From contig NZ_FMHY01000002.1 of the NCBI RefSeq assembly GCF_900090225.1, positions 6,820,001 to 6,884,000 on the forward strand: DNA of 64,000 nt. The letters run 5' to 3'. The notes below the pieces were generated by a model. It worked only from the letters and a program-made list of their open reading frames with translations, made no database searches and was not told the origin of the DNA. Below are positions 42,197-51,860 of this stretch, piece by piece. Made by a program: the position numbers and the translations under genes. The DNA is from Micromonospora eburnea (GTDB lineage: Bacteria; Actinomycetota; Actinomycetes; Mycobacteriales; Micromonosporaceae). Numbering within the stretch: position 1 is the stretch's first letter; each line of letters opens with the position of its first letter.

Positions 42197-42979
42197 GTGC
42201 ACGCTCATCTCCGCGCGGCCCGGCGGCTGACCGGCGCCCTGGCGATCGCCCTGCCGGCGCTGCTGACCGCCTGCACCGCCGACCCGCCGCCGCGCGCCCC
42301 GCTCAGCACCGCCGACCCGCTGCCGACGGGGGCGGACGCGAACGCGGCCCGCGACGAACTGGCCGGGCTGGCGGCCGCCGCCCAGGACCGTCACCTCACC
42401 GCCACGTACACGCTGACCACGGCGGACGGCCCGGACCGGAGGATCGCGGTGACCAGCGCGAACGACGGCTCCTGGCGGGTGGACGTGCCCGGCTGGGGTC
42501 GGGGCGGCACGGTCGACGTCTCGCTCGCCGCCACCGCCGACGGGCTGTTCCAGTGCGCGCTGCCCTCGGCCGGCCGCACGGAACCACCGAGCTGCGTACG
42601 CCTCGGCGACCGCGACGACGCCGTACCCCGGAAGTTGGACCCCCGGGTGGAGCACCCGTTCACCGACTGGCTGGAGGTGCTCACCGACCGGCGGGCCCCG
42701 CTCGCGGTCTCGCCGGCCACCCCGCCGGACGGGATCGACGGGCAGTGCTACTCGGTGGATTCGACGTCCGCCTCCCTCAACGCCCCGCTGGACGCCGGCA
42801 TCTACTGCTACCGGCCGGACGGCACGCCGACCGGGGTCCGGGCCGCCTTCGGCACGCTGAAGCTGGCCGGCGAGCCGGCCGCGGCACCCGCCACGGTGCA
42901 GTTGGCCGGGCCGGTCACCGAGGGTGAGCCGGTCGGCCGGGAGGCGCCCACGGAGGGCGCGAGCCCGGAAACGCATTGA
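42197..42979 (+). CDS. Lipoprotein of unknown function
   Basis: A 260-aa protein with a lipoprotein signal (ALLTAC lipobox). The mature region has paired cysteines (FQCALPSA with [15 protein letters not shown] with IYCYRP), consistent with disulfides, and a beta-rich style with [18 protein letters not shown] near residue 75. It is reminiscent of LppX/LprG-like or DUF-type sensor lipoproteins but I do not recognise a family. GTG 42197 is 6 nt after CAGAAT, a near match to the leaderless pattern. It is divergent from ask with 249 bp between. Confidence 0.68.
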   Translation: MHAHLRAARRLTGALAIALPALLTACTADPPPRAPLSTADPLPTGADANAARDELAGLAAAAQDRHLTATYTLTTADGPDRRIAVTSANDGSWRVDVPGWGRGGTVDVSLAATADGLFQCALPSAGRTEPPSCVRLGDRDDAVPRKLDPRVEHPFTDWLEVLTDRRAPLAVSPATPPDGIDGQCYSVDSTSASLNAPLDAGIYCYRPDGTPTGVRAAFGTLKLAGEPAAAPATVQLAGPVTEGEPVGREAPTEGASPETH

Positions 42980-43062
42980 CCTGCCGTCCGTTACGGGTGC
43001 TCTTAGCCACATCTGCCCGACCCGGCAGACGGGATGAAACGCCCATCGGGAACACTCTGCCC

Positions 43063-43626
43063 ATGGCCGACCTCACCCCGCTGCTCGCCTTCCGCTGGAG
43101 TCCCCGGTCCTTCGACCCGGACGCGGAACTCGCCGGCGACGAGGCGGACTCCCTGCTCGAAGCCGCCCGCTGGGCGCCCTCCGCCGGTAACGCACAGCCG
43201 TGGCGGTTCGCGCTGGGCCACCGACAGGACGACACCTGGAAGCGGATCCTGGTCAGCCTCACGGAAACCGACCAACGCTGGGCGCGGCACGCCTCCGCGC
43301 TGGTGGTCGGCGCGCACACCGAAGGCGACCCCGAGCAGGCGGCGTACGACCTGGGCCAGTCGGTCGCCCACCTGACGGTGCAGGCCACCGCGCTCGGCCT
43401 GCACGTGCACCAGCTCACCCGCTTCGACCGGGCCGGCCTCACCGCCGAGCTGGGCCTGTCGGCCGGGATCCGGCCGCTGGTGGTGGCCGCCGTCGGCCGG
43501 CTCGGCGACCCGTACGCGCTCCCGGCGGAGCTGCGTACCCGGGAGACCGCCCTGCGCCGCCGCCACCCCCTCGCCGCCCTGCTCCTGCACCGACCCACCC
43601 CGCGACCGGTGACTCCGGTCCCATAA
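43063..43626 (+). CDS. Nitroreductase-family protein
   Basis: The 187-aa protein has the FMN-binding start of the nitroreductase fold ([14 protein letters not shown] and [17 protein letters not shown]) and the [18 protein letters not shown] helix, with [15 protein letters not shown] near the end. Such flavoproteins reduce nitro- or quinone-type compounds with NAD(P)H as homodimers; the physiological substrate is open. ATG 43063 lies 83 bp after the lipoprotein gene on the same strand. Confidence 0.85.
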   Translation: MADLTPLLAFRWSPRSFDPDAELAGDEADSLLEAARWAPSAGNAQPWRFALGHRQDDTWKRILVSLTETDQRWARHASALVVGAHTEGDPEQAAYDLGQSVAHLTVQATALGLHVHQLTRFDRAGLTAELGLSAGIRPLVVAAVGRLGDPYALPAELRTRETALRRRHPLAALLLHRPTPRPVTPVP

Positions 43627-43662
43627 TCCGGGCGTTCCTTCTCGCCCGTCGAATCACAGACG

Positions 43663-43668
43663 TAGTGT
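43663..43668 (+). promoter_or_regulatory. Candidate -10 box for leuA leader transcript
   Basis: TAGTGT ends 9 nt before the leader-peptide ATG, so the leader could itself be nearly leaderless. No clear -35 box. Confidence 0.35.
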
Positions 43669-43677
43669 GGCTACGTC

Positions 43678-43722
43678 ATGTGGCAGGCGTACCTTCTCCT
43701 TGGCTGCCGCGACGAGGCCTGA
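43678..43722 (+). CDS. leuA leader peptide (14 aa with Leu-Leu-Leu)
   Basis: ATG TGG CAG GCG TAC, then CTT CTC CTT, then codons for GCRDEA and TGA encode MWQAYLLLGCRDEA. Three adjacent leucine codons in a short frame just upstream of leuA are the hallmark of amino-acid-sensing leader peptides. CTT is a rare codon in this GC-rich genome, and two of the three are CTT, which would heighten sensitivity to leucyl-tRNA charging. The frame ends inside the left arm of the following stem-loop. Confidence 0.7.
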   Translation: MWQAYLLLGCRDEA

Positions 43723-43743
43723 CCGGCCGGCACCTCGTCGCGG
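43678..43743 (+). promoter_or_regulatory. leuA leader RNA (leucine-responsive element)
   Basis: After the leucine codons the RNA can form a perfect 11-bp stem (CCGCGACGAGG at 43707-43717 with its complement at 43733-43743) whose left arm overlaps the last codons of the leader peptide. A ribosome stalled at Leu codons would free that arm. A conserved pseudoknot (LEU element) upstream of leuA is described for many actinobacteria; this region fits its location and general design. No poly-U terminator is seen, so control may be of translation or a Rho-type event. Confidence 0.6.
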
Positions 43744-43749
43744 AGTTGA

Positions 43750-45624
<1,875 letters not shown>

Positions 45625-45641
45625 GCTGAACCTGAGCCGTA

Positions 45642-45720
45642 AGGAGGGGCCCCCTGTTAACGCCTCGGTGTTAACAGGGGGCCCCTCCTCTACCGGAGAC
45701 GTTAAGAAGGGGCCCCTCCT
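45642..45720. repeat. Triple palindromic repeat GTTAAC(A)GGGGGCCCCTCCT, also leuA terminator
   Basis: Two copies form a perfect 20-bp hairpin (45642-45661 with 45670-45689, 8-nt loop), 18 bp after leuA. A third, slightly different copy follows at 45701-45720 and overlaps the end of the convergent MFS gene, supplying its last codons and TAA. It acts as a terminator for leuA but has the look of a dispersed repeat. Confidence 0.75.
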
Positions 45721-47135
45721 TTCGTCGGGCGGTGCACGAGGAGGCCGGCTAGGGCGGCGCCGAGGAGTAGGAGGCCCGCGCACCAGAGCAGCGCCCCGCG
45801 AAACGCGCTGGCCAGGGCCGCCTTCTGCTCGTAGCCGGTGCCGGAGAGACCGACCAGCAGCGGCAGCGCGGCCACCGCCAGCAGGCCACCGGCCCGGGAG
45901 GCGGCGTTGTTGAAGCCGCTGGCCACCCCGGCGAACCGGTCCGCCACCGCCGCCAGCACCGACGTGGTCAGCGGTGCCACCACCAGGGTCAGGCCCGCGC
46001 CGAACAGAACCACCCCGGGCAGCACGTCCACCCAGTAGGACGCCCCCGGCCCGATCCGGCGTAGCAGCAGCAGACCGCCCGCGGCGACCACCGGCCCGAC
46101 GGTCAGCGGCAGCCGCGGGCCGATCTTGGCCGACAGCGCCCCGGCCCGCGGCGAGCCGACCAGCAGCAGCAGCGTCATCGGCACGGTGGCCAACCCGGTG
46201 AGCAGCGCCGACCAGCCGATCCCGTTCTGGAGATAGACGGAGAGGAAGAAGGTGAACCCGCCGAGCGCGGCGTACACCACCACGGTGAAGACGTTCAGCA
46301 CCGAGAAGAGCCGGCTGCCGAACAGCTTGGTGGGAAGCATGGCGGCCTCGCCGCGCCGCCGCTCGACCAGCACGAAGGCGACCGCGGCGAGCACCCCGAC
46401 CAGCACCGACACCAGCACCGCCGGGGAGCGCCCGCCGCGCGGCGCGTCGATCAGCGCGTACGTGACCCCGCCGAGGCCCAGCGCGCCGAGCAGCGCGCCG
46501 ACCACGTCGAACCGCCGCTTCGCCCCGGTACGCGCGGCGGCCACGTCCCGGCTCTCCGGCACCCAGCGCAGCGCGGCGAGCACCACCGCGACGGCCAGCG
46601 GCAGGTTGATGAAAAAGATCCACCGCCAGGAGAGCGCGTCGATCAGCCACCCGCCGAGGAGCGGGCCGAGGGCGGTGGAGACCCCGGACAGCCCGGACCA
46701 GGTGCCGATCGCCCGCCCCCGGTCGTCGGAGTGGAAGCTGGCCTGGAGCACGGAGAGCGAGCCGGGGGTGAGCAGCGCCCCACCGGCACCCTGGAAGAAG
46801 CGGGCCGCGATCAGCCAGCCGGTCCCCTGGGACAGCCCGCAGAGCATGGACGCGGCCGCGAACCAGGCCACGCCGAGCAGGAATATCCGCCGGCGGCCGA
46901 ACCGGTCGCCGAGCGCGCCCCCGAGCAGCACGAACGCGGCCAGCGTCAGCAGGTATCCGTTCACCGTCCACTGGAGATCGGCGACGTTGGCCTTCAGCTC
47001 CGCGCCGAGCCGGGGCAGCGCCACGTTGACCACCGTGGTGTCCAGGAACACCATGCCGGAGGCGAGAATCGCGGCGAGCAGGGTCCCACGTCCGGCGGCG
47101 GTGCCCATCCGGAGCGCGGGCGCGGGTGCGGTCAT
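45702..47135 (-). CDS. MFS drug exporter, 14-helix DHA2 type (EmrB/QacA-like)
   Basis: The 477-aa transporter has LDTTVVNVALPRLG in helix 1 (DHA2 motif D1), GALGDRFGRRRIFL (motif A) and GVSTALGPLLGGWLID (motif C), with about fourteen helices. These proteins exchange protons for hydrophobic cations, antibiotics or dyes. ATG 47135 is preferred to in-frame starts 30 codons upstream because the extra residues are not conserved in character. The C-terminal five residues and TAA are encoded within a repeat copy (KGGAPS end). Confidence 0.85.
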   Translation of the reverse strand: MTAPAPALRMGTAAGRGTLLAAILASGMVFLDTTVVNVALPRLGAELKANVADLQWTVNGYLLTLAAFVLLGGALGDRFGRRRIFLLGVAWFAAASMLCGLSQGTGWLIAARFFQGAGGALLTPGSLSVLQASFHSDDRGRAIGTWSGLSGVSTALGPLLGGWLIDALSWRWIFFINLPLAVAVVLAALRWVPESRDVAAARTGAKRRFDVVGALLGALGLGGVTYALIDAPRGGRSPAVLVSVLVGVLAAVAFVLVERRRGEAAMLPTKLFGSRLFSVLNVFTVVVYAALGGFTFFLSVYLQNGIGWSALLTGLATVPMTLLLLVGSPRAGALSAKIGPRLPLTVGPVVAAGGLLLLRRIGPGASYWVDVLPGVVLFGAGLTLVVAPLTTSVLAAVADRFAGVASGFNNAASRAGGLLAVAALPLLVGLSGTGYEQKAALASAFRGALLWCAGLLLLGAALAGLLVHRPTKGGAPS

Positions 47136-47243
47136 GGCTACAGACTCTGCCCGCACTCCACTGCCGACGCCACGAATCGCGGAAACCGCTCCGGGGTACT
47201 GTGCGGACTCGCCTGGAGCACGCAAGCTGGAGAGGTGTCGTCT

Positions 47244-47888
47244 GTGCGTACGAGATCAGGAGCCCGTGCCGGAGTGACGGCCGCACTCGCCGCGGCGCTC
47301 GCCGCCGGCCTGGCCGGCTGCGCGCCGGTGGTCGACGAGCCGGAGCCGGCGACAAGCAGCGCCGGAACCGCCACCAAGCAACTCGGCGAACTGACCGTGG
47401 CCGCCGCCGGGTCCATGAAGGGCTACAGCCGGAACCGCTTCCCGCACTGGCGCAGGACCGGCAAGAACTGCGACGTGCGGGACAGCGTGCTGCAGAAGGA
47501 CGGCAAGGACATCCAGGTCTCCGGGTGCAACGTGGTCGGCGGCAGCTGGGAGAGCGTGTACGACGGGCAGGTCTTCAACGACCCGGCCCAGGTGGACATC
47601 GACCACGTGGTGCCGCTGGCCAACGCCTGGCGCTCCGGCGCGGACAAGTGGGACGACTCGAAGCGCGGCGACTTCGCCAACGACCTGACCCGGCCGCAGC
47701 TGGTGGCGGTTTCCGCGCGCTCCAACCGGGCAAAGGGTGATCAGGACCCGTCCAAGTGGAAGCCGGCGAACCGGTCGTACTGGTGCCAGTACGCCACGGA
47801 CTGGGTGACGGTCAAGCACTACTGGCAGCTGACGGTGACCAGTGACGAGAAGGCCGCCCTAACCGACATGTTGGAGAGCTGCACGTGA
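47244..47888 (+). CDS. Lipoprotein HNH nuclease, DUF1524 type
   Basis: The 214-aa protein has a lipoprotein signal (AGLAGCAP, Cys26) and the GmrSD C-terminal/DUF1524 His-Me nuclease core: YSRNRFPHW, CDVRDSVLQKDGKD, VDIDHVVPLANAWRSGA and NDLTRPQLVAVSARSNRAKGDQDP. His in DHVVPL is the general base and Asn/Arg residues in SNRAKGD complete the site. The enzyme acts outside the membrane, probably on foreign or environmental DNA. GAGAGG is 8 nt before GTG 47244. The next gene overlaps its stop as GTGA. Confidence 0.87.
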   Translation: MRTRSGARAGVTAALAAALAAGLAGCAPVVDEPEPATSSAGTATKQLGELTVAAAGSMKGYSRNRFPHWRRTGKNCDVRDSVLQKDGKDIQVSGCNVVGGSWESVYDGQVFNDPAQVDIDHVVPLANAWRSGADKWDDSKRGDFANDLTRPQLVAVSARSNRAKGDQDPSKWKPANRSYWCQYATDWVTVKHYWQLTVTSDEKAALTDMLESCT

Positions 47889-48292
47889 GCGAACACCAGC
47901 AGAACATGAGCGAAGAGGCCGCGACCGGTCCCACGTCGGCCGGGATGGCGGTCGACGGTGCCCCGCCCGCCTCCGCCGAGGTCCCGGGGGCGGGCATGTC
48001 CGCCGACACCACCCCGCCCGGCGGCGCCCCCACGGGTACGGGCGCGCAGCAGCGGGTCAGCGACATCACGGCCGGTCCCGGCGGGGTGATGACCGACGAG
48101 GTCGGCGTGGTGACCGGCGAGCTGACCCTGTGCACCGAGTACGCCGACGGTCAGGTCACCCTGCGCGTGCAGTACAAGGACGCCGACGAGTGGTACTCGG
48201 TGACCGGCGGTCGGGTGCCGCTGGCCGACCCGGCCGGGCTGGACGCCGTGCACGCCATCGCGGTGGCCCTGCTCAACCGGCCGGAGGGCTGA
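47885..48292 (+). CDS. Small acidic protein coupled to the HNH lipoprotein
   Basis: A 135-aa protein without signal or membrane segment. Residues 1-65 are Gly/Pro/Ala-rich and acidic, probably disordered. Residues 70-135 form a small alpha/beta unit: GELTLCTEYADGQVTLRVQY, KDADEWYSVTGGRVPL and AVHAIAVALLNRPEG. The family is not recognised. GTGA overlap with the nuclease gene implies coupled translation. Whether it binds or regulates the nuclease is untested; the partner being cytosolic and the nuclease extracytoplasmic argues against simple inhibition after export. Confidence 0.65.
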   Translation: MSEHQQNMSEEAATGPTSAGMAVDGAPPASAEVPGAGMSADTTPPGGAPTGTGAQQRVSDITAGPGGVMTDEVGVVTGELTLCTEYADGQVTLRVQYKDADEWYSVTGGRVPLADPAGLDAVHAIAVALLNRPEG

Positions 48293-48613
48293 CCCGAGCC
48301 CGGCACAGCCGGCCCACCCGGCTGTGCCGGGGCGGGTGCGGCCGACCGGGGTACGCGACAAATGGGTTGCGGGTTCGCCCCAGCTCCACGAGCATCGTTC
48401 GCGTGGTGAACCCAGGTACCGCCCAACCCACTGGAGAGTGGTGTACGCCCTGGTCAGCGCCGAGCGCACGTTGTCGCCTCGGCGAAGGCTCCTGCCGCTG
48501 ACCCATCTCTCCACTACCGGCGTTCACCGGCAGTGAGTCTCCCCGCGAGGCCGAGCAGCATCGCTCGGCGCGTTTCCTGACCCTTCTCGGAAACTCTCGC
48601 CAGGAGATACCAC
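48293..48613. other. 321-bp gap between acidic-protein gene and RNHCP genes
   Basis: Apart from the terminator at its left end I see no gene or repeat. CAGGAG at 48601-48606 is the ribosome binding site of the next gene; a promoter must lie in the middle but no hexamer stands out. Confidence 0.5.
48299..48331 (+). terminator. Terminator after HNH/acidic-protein pair
   Basis: A perfect 14-bp stem (48299-48312 with 48318-48331) and a CCCAC loop starting 7 bp after the stop codon. Confidence 0.75.
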
Positions 48614-48991
48614 TTGTCCTCCGACAAAAACGGCTCCCCGCTCCCTGCCTTCTTCAGCTGCATGCGGTGCGGGATCAGCGTTTCCACGAACACCCCTTCG
48701 AGTCGGATCCGCAACCACTGCCCCAACTGCCTGACCAGCAGACACACGACGATGCGCGAACCACGCACCACCGACGGTGCATGCGGCGGGCGCATGCAAC
48801 CGATCTCGGTCGCGGTACTGCGTGGCGGCGACTGGACGCTCATCCAGCGCTGCACCGGCTGCTCGGAGCTCGCCGATGACCACATCGAAACGGATGACAA
48901 CCAGTTGCTCCTCATCCGCCTCGCGGTCCGGCCGCTCGCCCAGCCACCGTTCCCGCTGGAGCATCTCGGCGCCCTCTGGGCGGCGGGTTGA
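48614..48991 (+). CDS. RNHCP-domain zinc-ribbon protein, copy 1
   Basis: The 125-aa protein matches the RNHCP domain: FSCMRCG, RNHCPNCLTSRH, ACGGRMQPISV, LIQRCTGCSE and DDNQLLLIRLAVRPLAQPPFP. Seven cysteines and conserved His residues suggest two zinc sites. Function of the family is unknown. The start is TTG at 48614 with AGGAG 8 nt upstream, an uncommon codon here. The stop precedes the second copy by 14 bp. In this copy the usual CxGCG in the third pair is CTGCS. Confidence 0.78.
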   Translation: MSSDKNGSPLPAFFSCMRCGISVSTNTPSSRIRNHCPNCLTSRHTTMREPRTTDGACGGRMQPISVAVLRGGDWTLIQRCTGCSELADDHIETDDNQLLLIRLAVRPLAQPPFPLEHLGALWAAG

Positions 48992-49005
48992 TCAGGGGTT
49001 CCGCG

Positions 49006-49446
49006 ATGCCACGCCGGAACAGTCAGCGCCCCGGGCGGCGACAGCCGCACGGCCGGGCGCAACGCCAGAAACGGATGCACGGCAGGAACCGCGACGAGTA
49101 CGGCGAATCGTTCCGGTGCCTGCACTGCCGCCTCGACGTGTCGATGTCCGCCCCGGGCACGGCACACCGTAACCACTGCCCGAACTGTCTGAGCAGCAAG
49201 CACGTCGACCGGTCCTGCCCCGGCGACCGTGCGTCGACCTGCCATGCCCGGATGGAACCCATCGCGATCGCCGTTCGTGGGGACGGGGAATGGGTGATCA
49301 TCCACCGCTGCGTCGGCTGCGGCGGCCTCGGATCGAACCGGGCCGCTGGGGACGACAACGCCCTGGCGCTGACCAGGTTGGCCGTCACGGTGATCCGCCA
49401 TCTCGGATCGCCGTTACGGATCCCGCTGGCCGCACCGCTGGAATGA
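49006..49446 (+). CDS. RNHCP-domain zinc-ribbon protein, copy 2
   Basis: This 146-aa protein carries a basic N-terminal tail (about 35 residues, Arg/Gln/His-rich) before the domain: FRCLHCRLDV, RNHCPNCLSSKH, TCHARMEPIAI, IIHRCVGCGGLGSNR and DDNALALTRLAV. The basic tail suggests nucleic acid binding, unlike copy 1. AGGGG is 8 nt before ATG 49006; a TTG at 48988 overlapping the previous stop is a weaker start. Tandem copies have diverged to about one third identity by eye, so the duplication is old. Confidence 0.78.
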   Translation: MPRRNSQRPGRRQPHGRAQRQKRMHGRNRDEYGESFRCLHCRLDVSMSAPGTAHRNHCPNCLSSKHVDRSCPGDRASTCHARMEPIAIAVRGDGEWVIIHRCVGCGGLGSNRAAGDDNALALTRLAVTVIRHLGSPLRIPLAAPLE

Positions 49447-49452
49447 CGCGAT

Positions 49453-49491
49453 CGGCGGTTGGGCCCGGACACCGTCCGGGCCCAACCGCCG
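49453..49491. terminator. Bidirectional terminator between RNHCP genes and opp operon
   Basis: Perfect 18-bp stem (49453-49470 with 49474-49491), loop ACC, between convergent transcription units. Confidence 0.85.
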
Positions 49492-49556
49492 GTTCGTGGT
49501 TCGGCCGGTGGCCGACCCGGGTGGGGGGACGCCGCGTCCGGGCCGGACGACAACCG

Positions 49557-50654
49557 TCAGGGCGTGGGGATCAGCTCACCCGGGTCGCCCGGCGCGGCGC
49601 CCTCGTCCGGGCGGACCAGCTCCGGCTCCACCTCGTGCGGCCGGATCTTGCCGTCGGCGATCTGCTCGGCGTAGTGGCAGGCCACCCGGTGCCCGCCGAC
49701 CACCTCGCGCAGCGCCGGCCGCTCGTCCGCGCAGCGGGTCGGCTGTGCCCACGGGCAGCGGGTGTGGAACCGGCAGCCGGCCGGCGGGTTGCTCGGCGAC
49801 GGCAGGTCGCCGGCGAGCAGGATCCGCTCGCGGCGGTCCTCGACCGTCGGGTCCGGCACCGGCACCGCCGACATCAGCGCCTTTGTGTACGGGTGCATCG
49901 GCTCCCGGTAGAGGTCGTCGCTGGACGCCTCCTCCACCAGCCCACCGAGGTACATCACCCCGACGGTGTCGGCGATGTGCCGGACCACCGCCAGGTCGTG
50001 GGCGATGATCAGGTACGTCAGCCCCCGCTCGTTCTGCAGGTCCTCCAGCAGGTTGAGCACCTGCGCCTGGATCGACACGTCCAGCGCGGACACCGGCTCG
50101 TCGGCGACGATCAGGTCCGGGTCGAGCACCAGTGCGCGGGCGATGCCGATGCGCTGCCGCTGGCCGCCGGAGAACTCGTGCGGGTACTTGCTCAGCGCCG
50201 AGGCGGGCAGCCCGACGGCGTCCAGGGCCTCCCGGAGCCGCTTGGCGGTGGCCGCCTTGTCGCCGGCCAGCCCGTGCGCCTTCAGCCCCTCGACCAGCAA
50301 CGATTCCACGGACTGCCGGGGGTCGAGGCTGGACAGCGGGTCCTGGAAGATCATCTGCATCCGGCGGCGTGCCCGGCGCATCGTCTCGCCCTTGAGCGAG
50401 CGGACGTCGGTGCCGTCAAAGACGATCTCCCCGTCGGTCGGCTCGACGAGCCGTAGCAGGCCCCGGCCGAGGGTGGACTTGCCGCACCCCGACTCGCCCA
50501 CCAGGCCGTACGTCTCGCCCTTGTTGATCGACAGCGAGACGCCGTCGACGGCGTAGACGTAGCCGACCGTACGGTCGAAGAGCACGCCGCTCTTGATCGG
50601 GAAGTGGACCTTGACGTCGCGCAGTTCGACCAGTGGTCCGGTCCGCTCGGTCAC
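49557..50654 (-). CDS. oppF: Peptide ABC transporter ATPase, OppF-like
   Basis: The 365-aa ATPase has Walker [14 protein letters not shown]-loop [15 protein letters not shown], signature [15 protein letters not shown], Walker [14 protein letters not shown] and H-loop IIAHDLAVV, plus the C-terminal oligopeptide-type Cys motif ([15 protein letters not shown]) seen in OppD/F and DppD/F proteins that can hold a [4Fe-4S] cluster. It powers uptake through the OppBC pore together with OppD. GTG 50654 overlaps the oppD stop as GTGA. Confidence 0.9.
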   Translation of the reverse strand: MTERTGPLVELRDVKVHFPIKSGVLFDRTVGYVYAVDGVSLSINKGETYGLVGESGCGKSTLGRGLLRLVEPTDGEIVFDGTDVRSLKGETMRRARRRMQMIFQDPLSSLDPRQSVESLLVEGLKAHGLAGDKAATAKRLREALDAVGLPASALSKYPHEFSGGQRQRIGIARALVLDPDLIVADEPVSALDVSIQAQVLNLLEDLQNERGLTYLIIAHDLAVVRHIADTVGVMYLGGLVEEASSDDLYREPMHPYTKALMSAVPVPDPTVEDRRERILLAGDLPSPSNPPAGCRFHTRCPWAQPTRCADERPALREVVGGHRVACHYAEQIADGKIRPHEVEPELVRPDEGAAPGDPGELIPTP

Positions 50655-51637
50655 GGCACCGCCACCTCCTCCGAAACGGGGTTGTTGCAGCGCAGGTCGC
50701 CGCGGGTAGCGGTGGGTTCGAGTGCGGGTGCGCCCTCCAGGCAGGCGTCCACCACCCGCTCGCAGCGGGGCGCGAACGCGCACCCCTCGACCCACGGGAT
50801 GTTGTCGGCCACCGAGCCGCGGATGGCGTGCAGCCGCTCGCCCCGCGGCGCGTCCAGCCGCGGCACGGAGTTGAGCAGCCCGTGGGTGTACGGGTGCCGC
50901 GGCTGGGCGAACAGCTCGTGCCGGCCGGCCCGCTCGACCACCTTGCCGCCGTAGAGCACGTTGACCGTGTCACAGAGGCCGGCCACCACGCCCAGATCGT
51001 GCGTGATCATGATCAGCGCGGTGCCCGTCTCCTCGACGAGCTGCTTGAGCAGGGTGAGGATCTGCGCCTGGATGGTCACGTCCAGCGCCGTGGTCGGCTC
51101 GTCGGCGATCAGCAACCGCGGCTTGCAGGCCAGCGCGATGGCGATCAGCGCACGCTGCCGCATACCGCCGGAGATCTGGTGCGGATACTCCTTCAGTCGC
51201 CGGGTCGGGTCCGGGATGCCGACCGCGTCGAGCAGCTCCCGGGCCTCCTTCAGCGCCGCCTTGCGCTCCATGCCCCGGTGCCGTTCCAGCACCTCGGCCA
51301 CCTGGACGCCGATCGGCACGACCGGGTTCAGCGAGGAGAGCGGATCCTGGAAGATCATGCCGATGTCCCGGCCCCGGCGGTCGCGCAGGTCGTTTGGCCG
51401 CAGCTGGAGCAGGTCGGTTTCCTCGAACATCACCTGGCCGGTGACCTTGTTGCCCCGCTTGGGCAGCAGACCCATGATCGCCAGGCTGGTCACGCTCTTG
51501 CCGCAACCGGACTCGCCGACCAGACCCACGGTCTGGCCCGGCTCCACCGTGAAGCTGACCTTGTCGACCGCGGTGAACGGCCGCTCACCACGACGTTGGA
51601 ACACCACGCTCAGATCACGTACGTCGAGCAGGCTCAT
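50651..51637 (-). CDS. oppD: Peptide ABC transporter ATPase, OppD-like
   Basis: The 328-aa ATPase has Walker [14 protein letters not shown]-loop [11 protein letters not shown], signature [15 protein letters not shown], Walker [14 protein letters not shown] and HDLGVVAGL. The C-terminal Cys-rich motif ([17 protein letters not shown]) matches the paired OppF motif. AGGAAG lies 7 nt before ATG 51637. A tandem repeat of about 165 bp separates it from oppC. Confidence 0.9.
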   Translation of the reverse strand: MSLLDVRDLSVVFQRRGERPFTAVDKVSFTVEPGQTVGLVGESGCGKSVTSLAIMGLLPKRGNKVTGQVMFEETDLLQLRPNDLRDRRGRDIGMIFQDPLSSLNPVVPIGVQVAEVLERHRGMERKAALKEARELLDAVGIPDPTRRLKEYPHQISGGMRQRALIAIALACKPRLLIADEPTTALDVTIQAQILTLLKQLVEETGTALIMITHDLGVVAGLCDTVNVLYGGKVVERAGRHELFAQPRHPYTHGLLNSVPRLDAPRGERLHAIRGSVADNIPWVEGCAFAPRCERVVDACLEGAPALEPTATRGDLRCNNPVSEEVAVP

Positions 51638-51657
51638 CGGGTCACTTCCTCACGGTA

Positions 51658-51822
51658 CTGGTCTTTCGCTTGCGACTGCGGGGCTCGCAAGCTCACTCCT
51701 CGCGCTCGCCGATGCTGGTCTTTCGCTCGCGACTGCGGGGCTCGCAAGCTCACTCCTCGCGCTCGCCGATGCTGGTCGTTCGCTCGCGACTGCGGGGCTC
51801 GCAAGCTCACTCCTCGCGCTCG
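51658..51822. repeat. 57-bp tandem repeat, nearly 3 copies, between oppC and oppD
   Basis: Copies begin at 51658, 51715 and 51772 (57, 57 and 51 bp); a truncated start of a further unit follows at 51823. Each unit contains TCGCGACTGCGGGGCTCGC and CTCCTCGCGCTCGC. The copies differ at one to three positions. They occupy most of the 223-bp gap and form extensive secondary structure (CGAG/CTCG pairs). No open frame with a start and ribosome binding site is present. Confidence 0.85.
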
Positions 51823-51860
51823 CTGGTCCTTGCTGTTCGCGTTGCTCCGCCGCATCGCCG

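Noticed and set aside
51658-51822. 57-bp repeats as a small coding array or CRISPR
   Set aside because: Copies are adjacent without variable spacers, and no start codon with ribosome binding site or leaderless box fits either strand.
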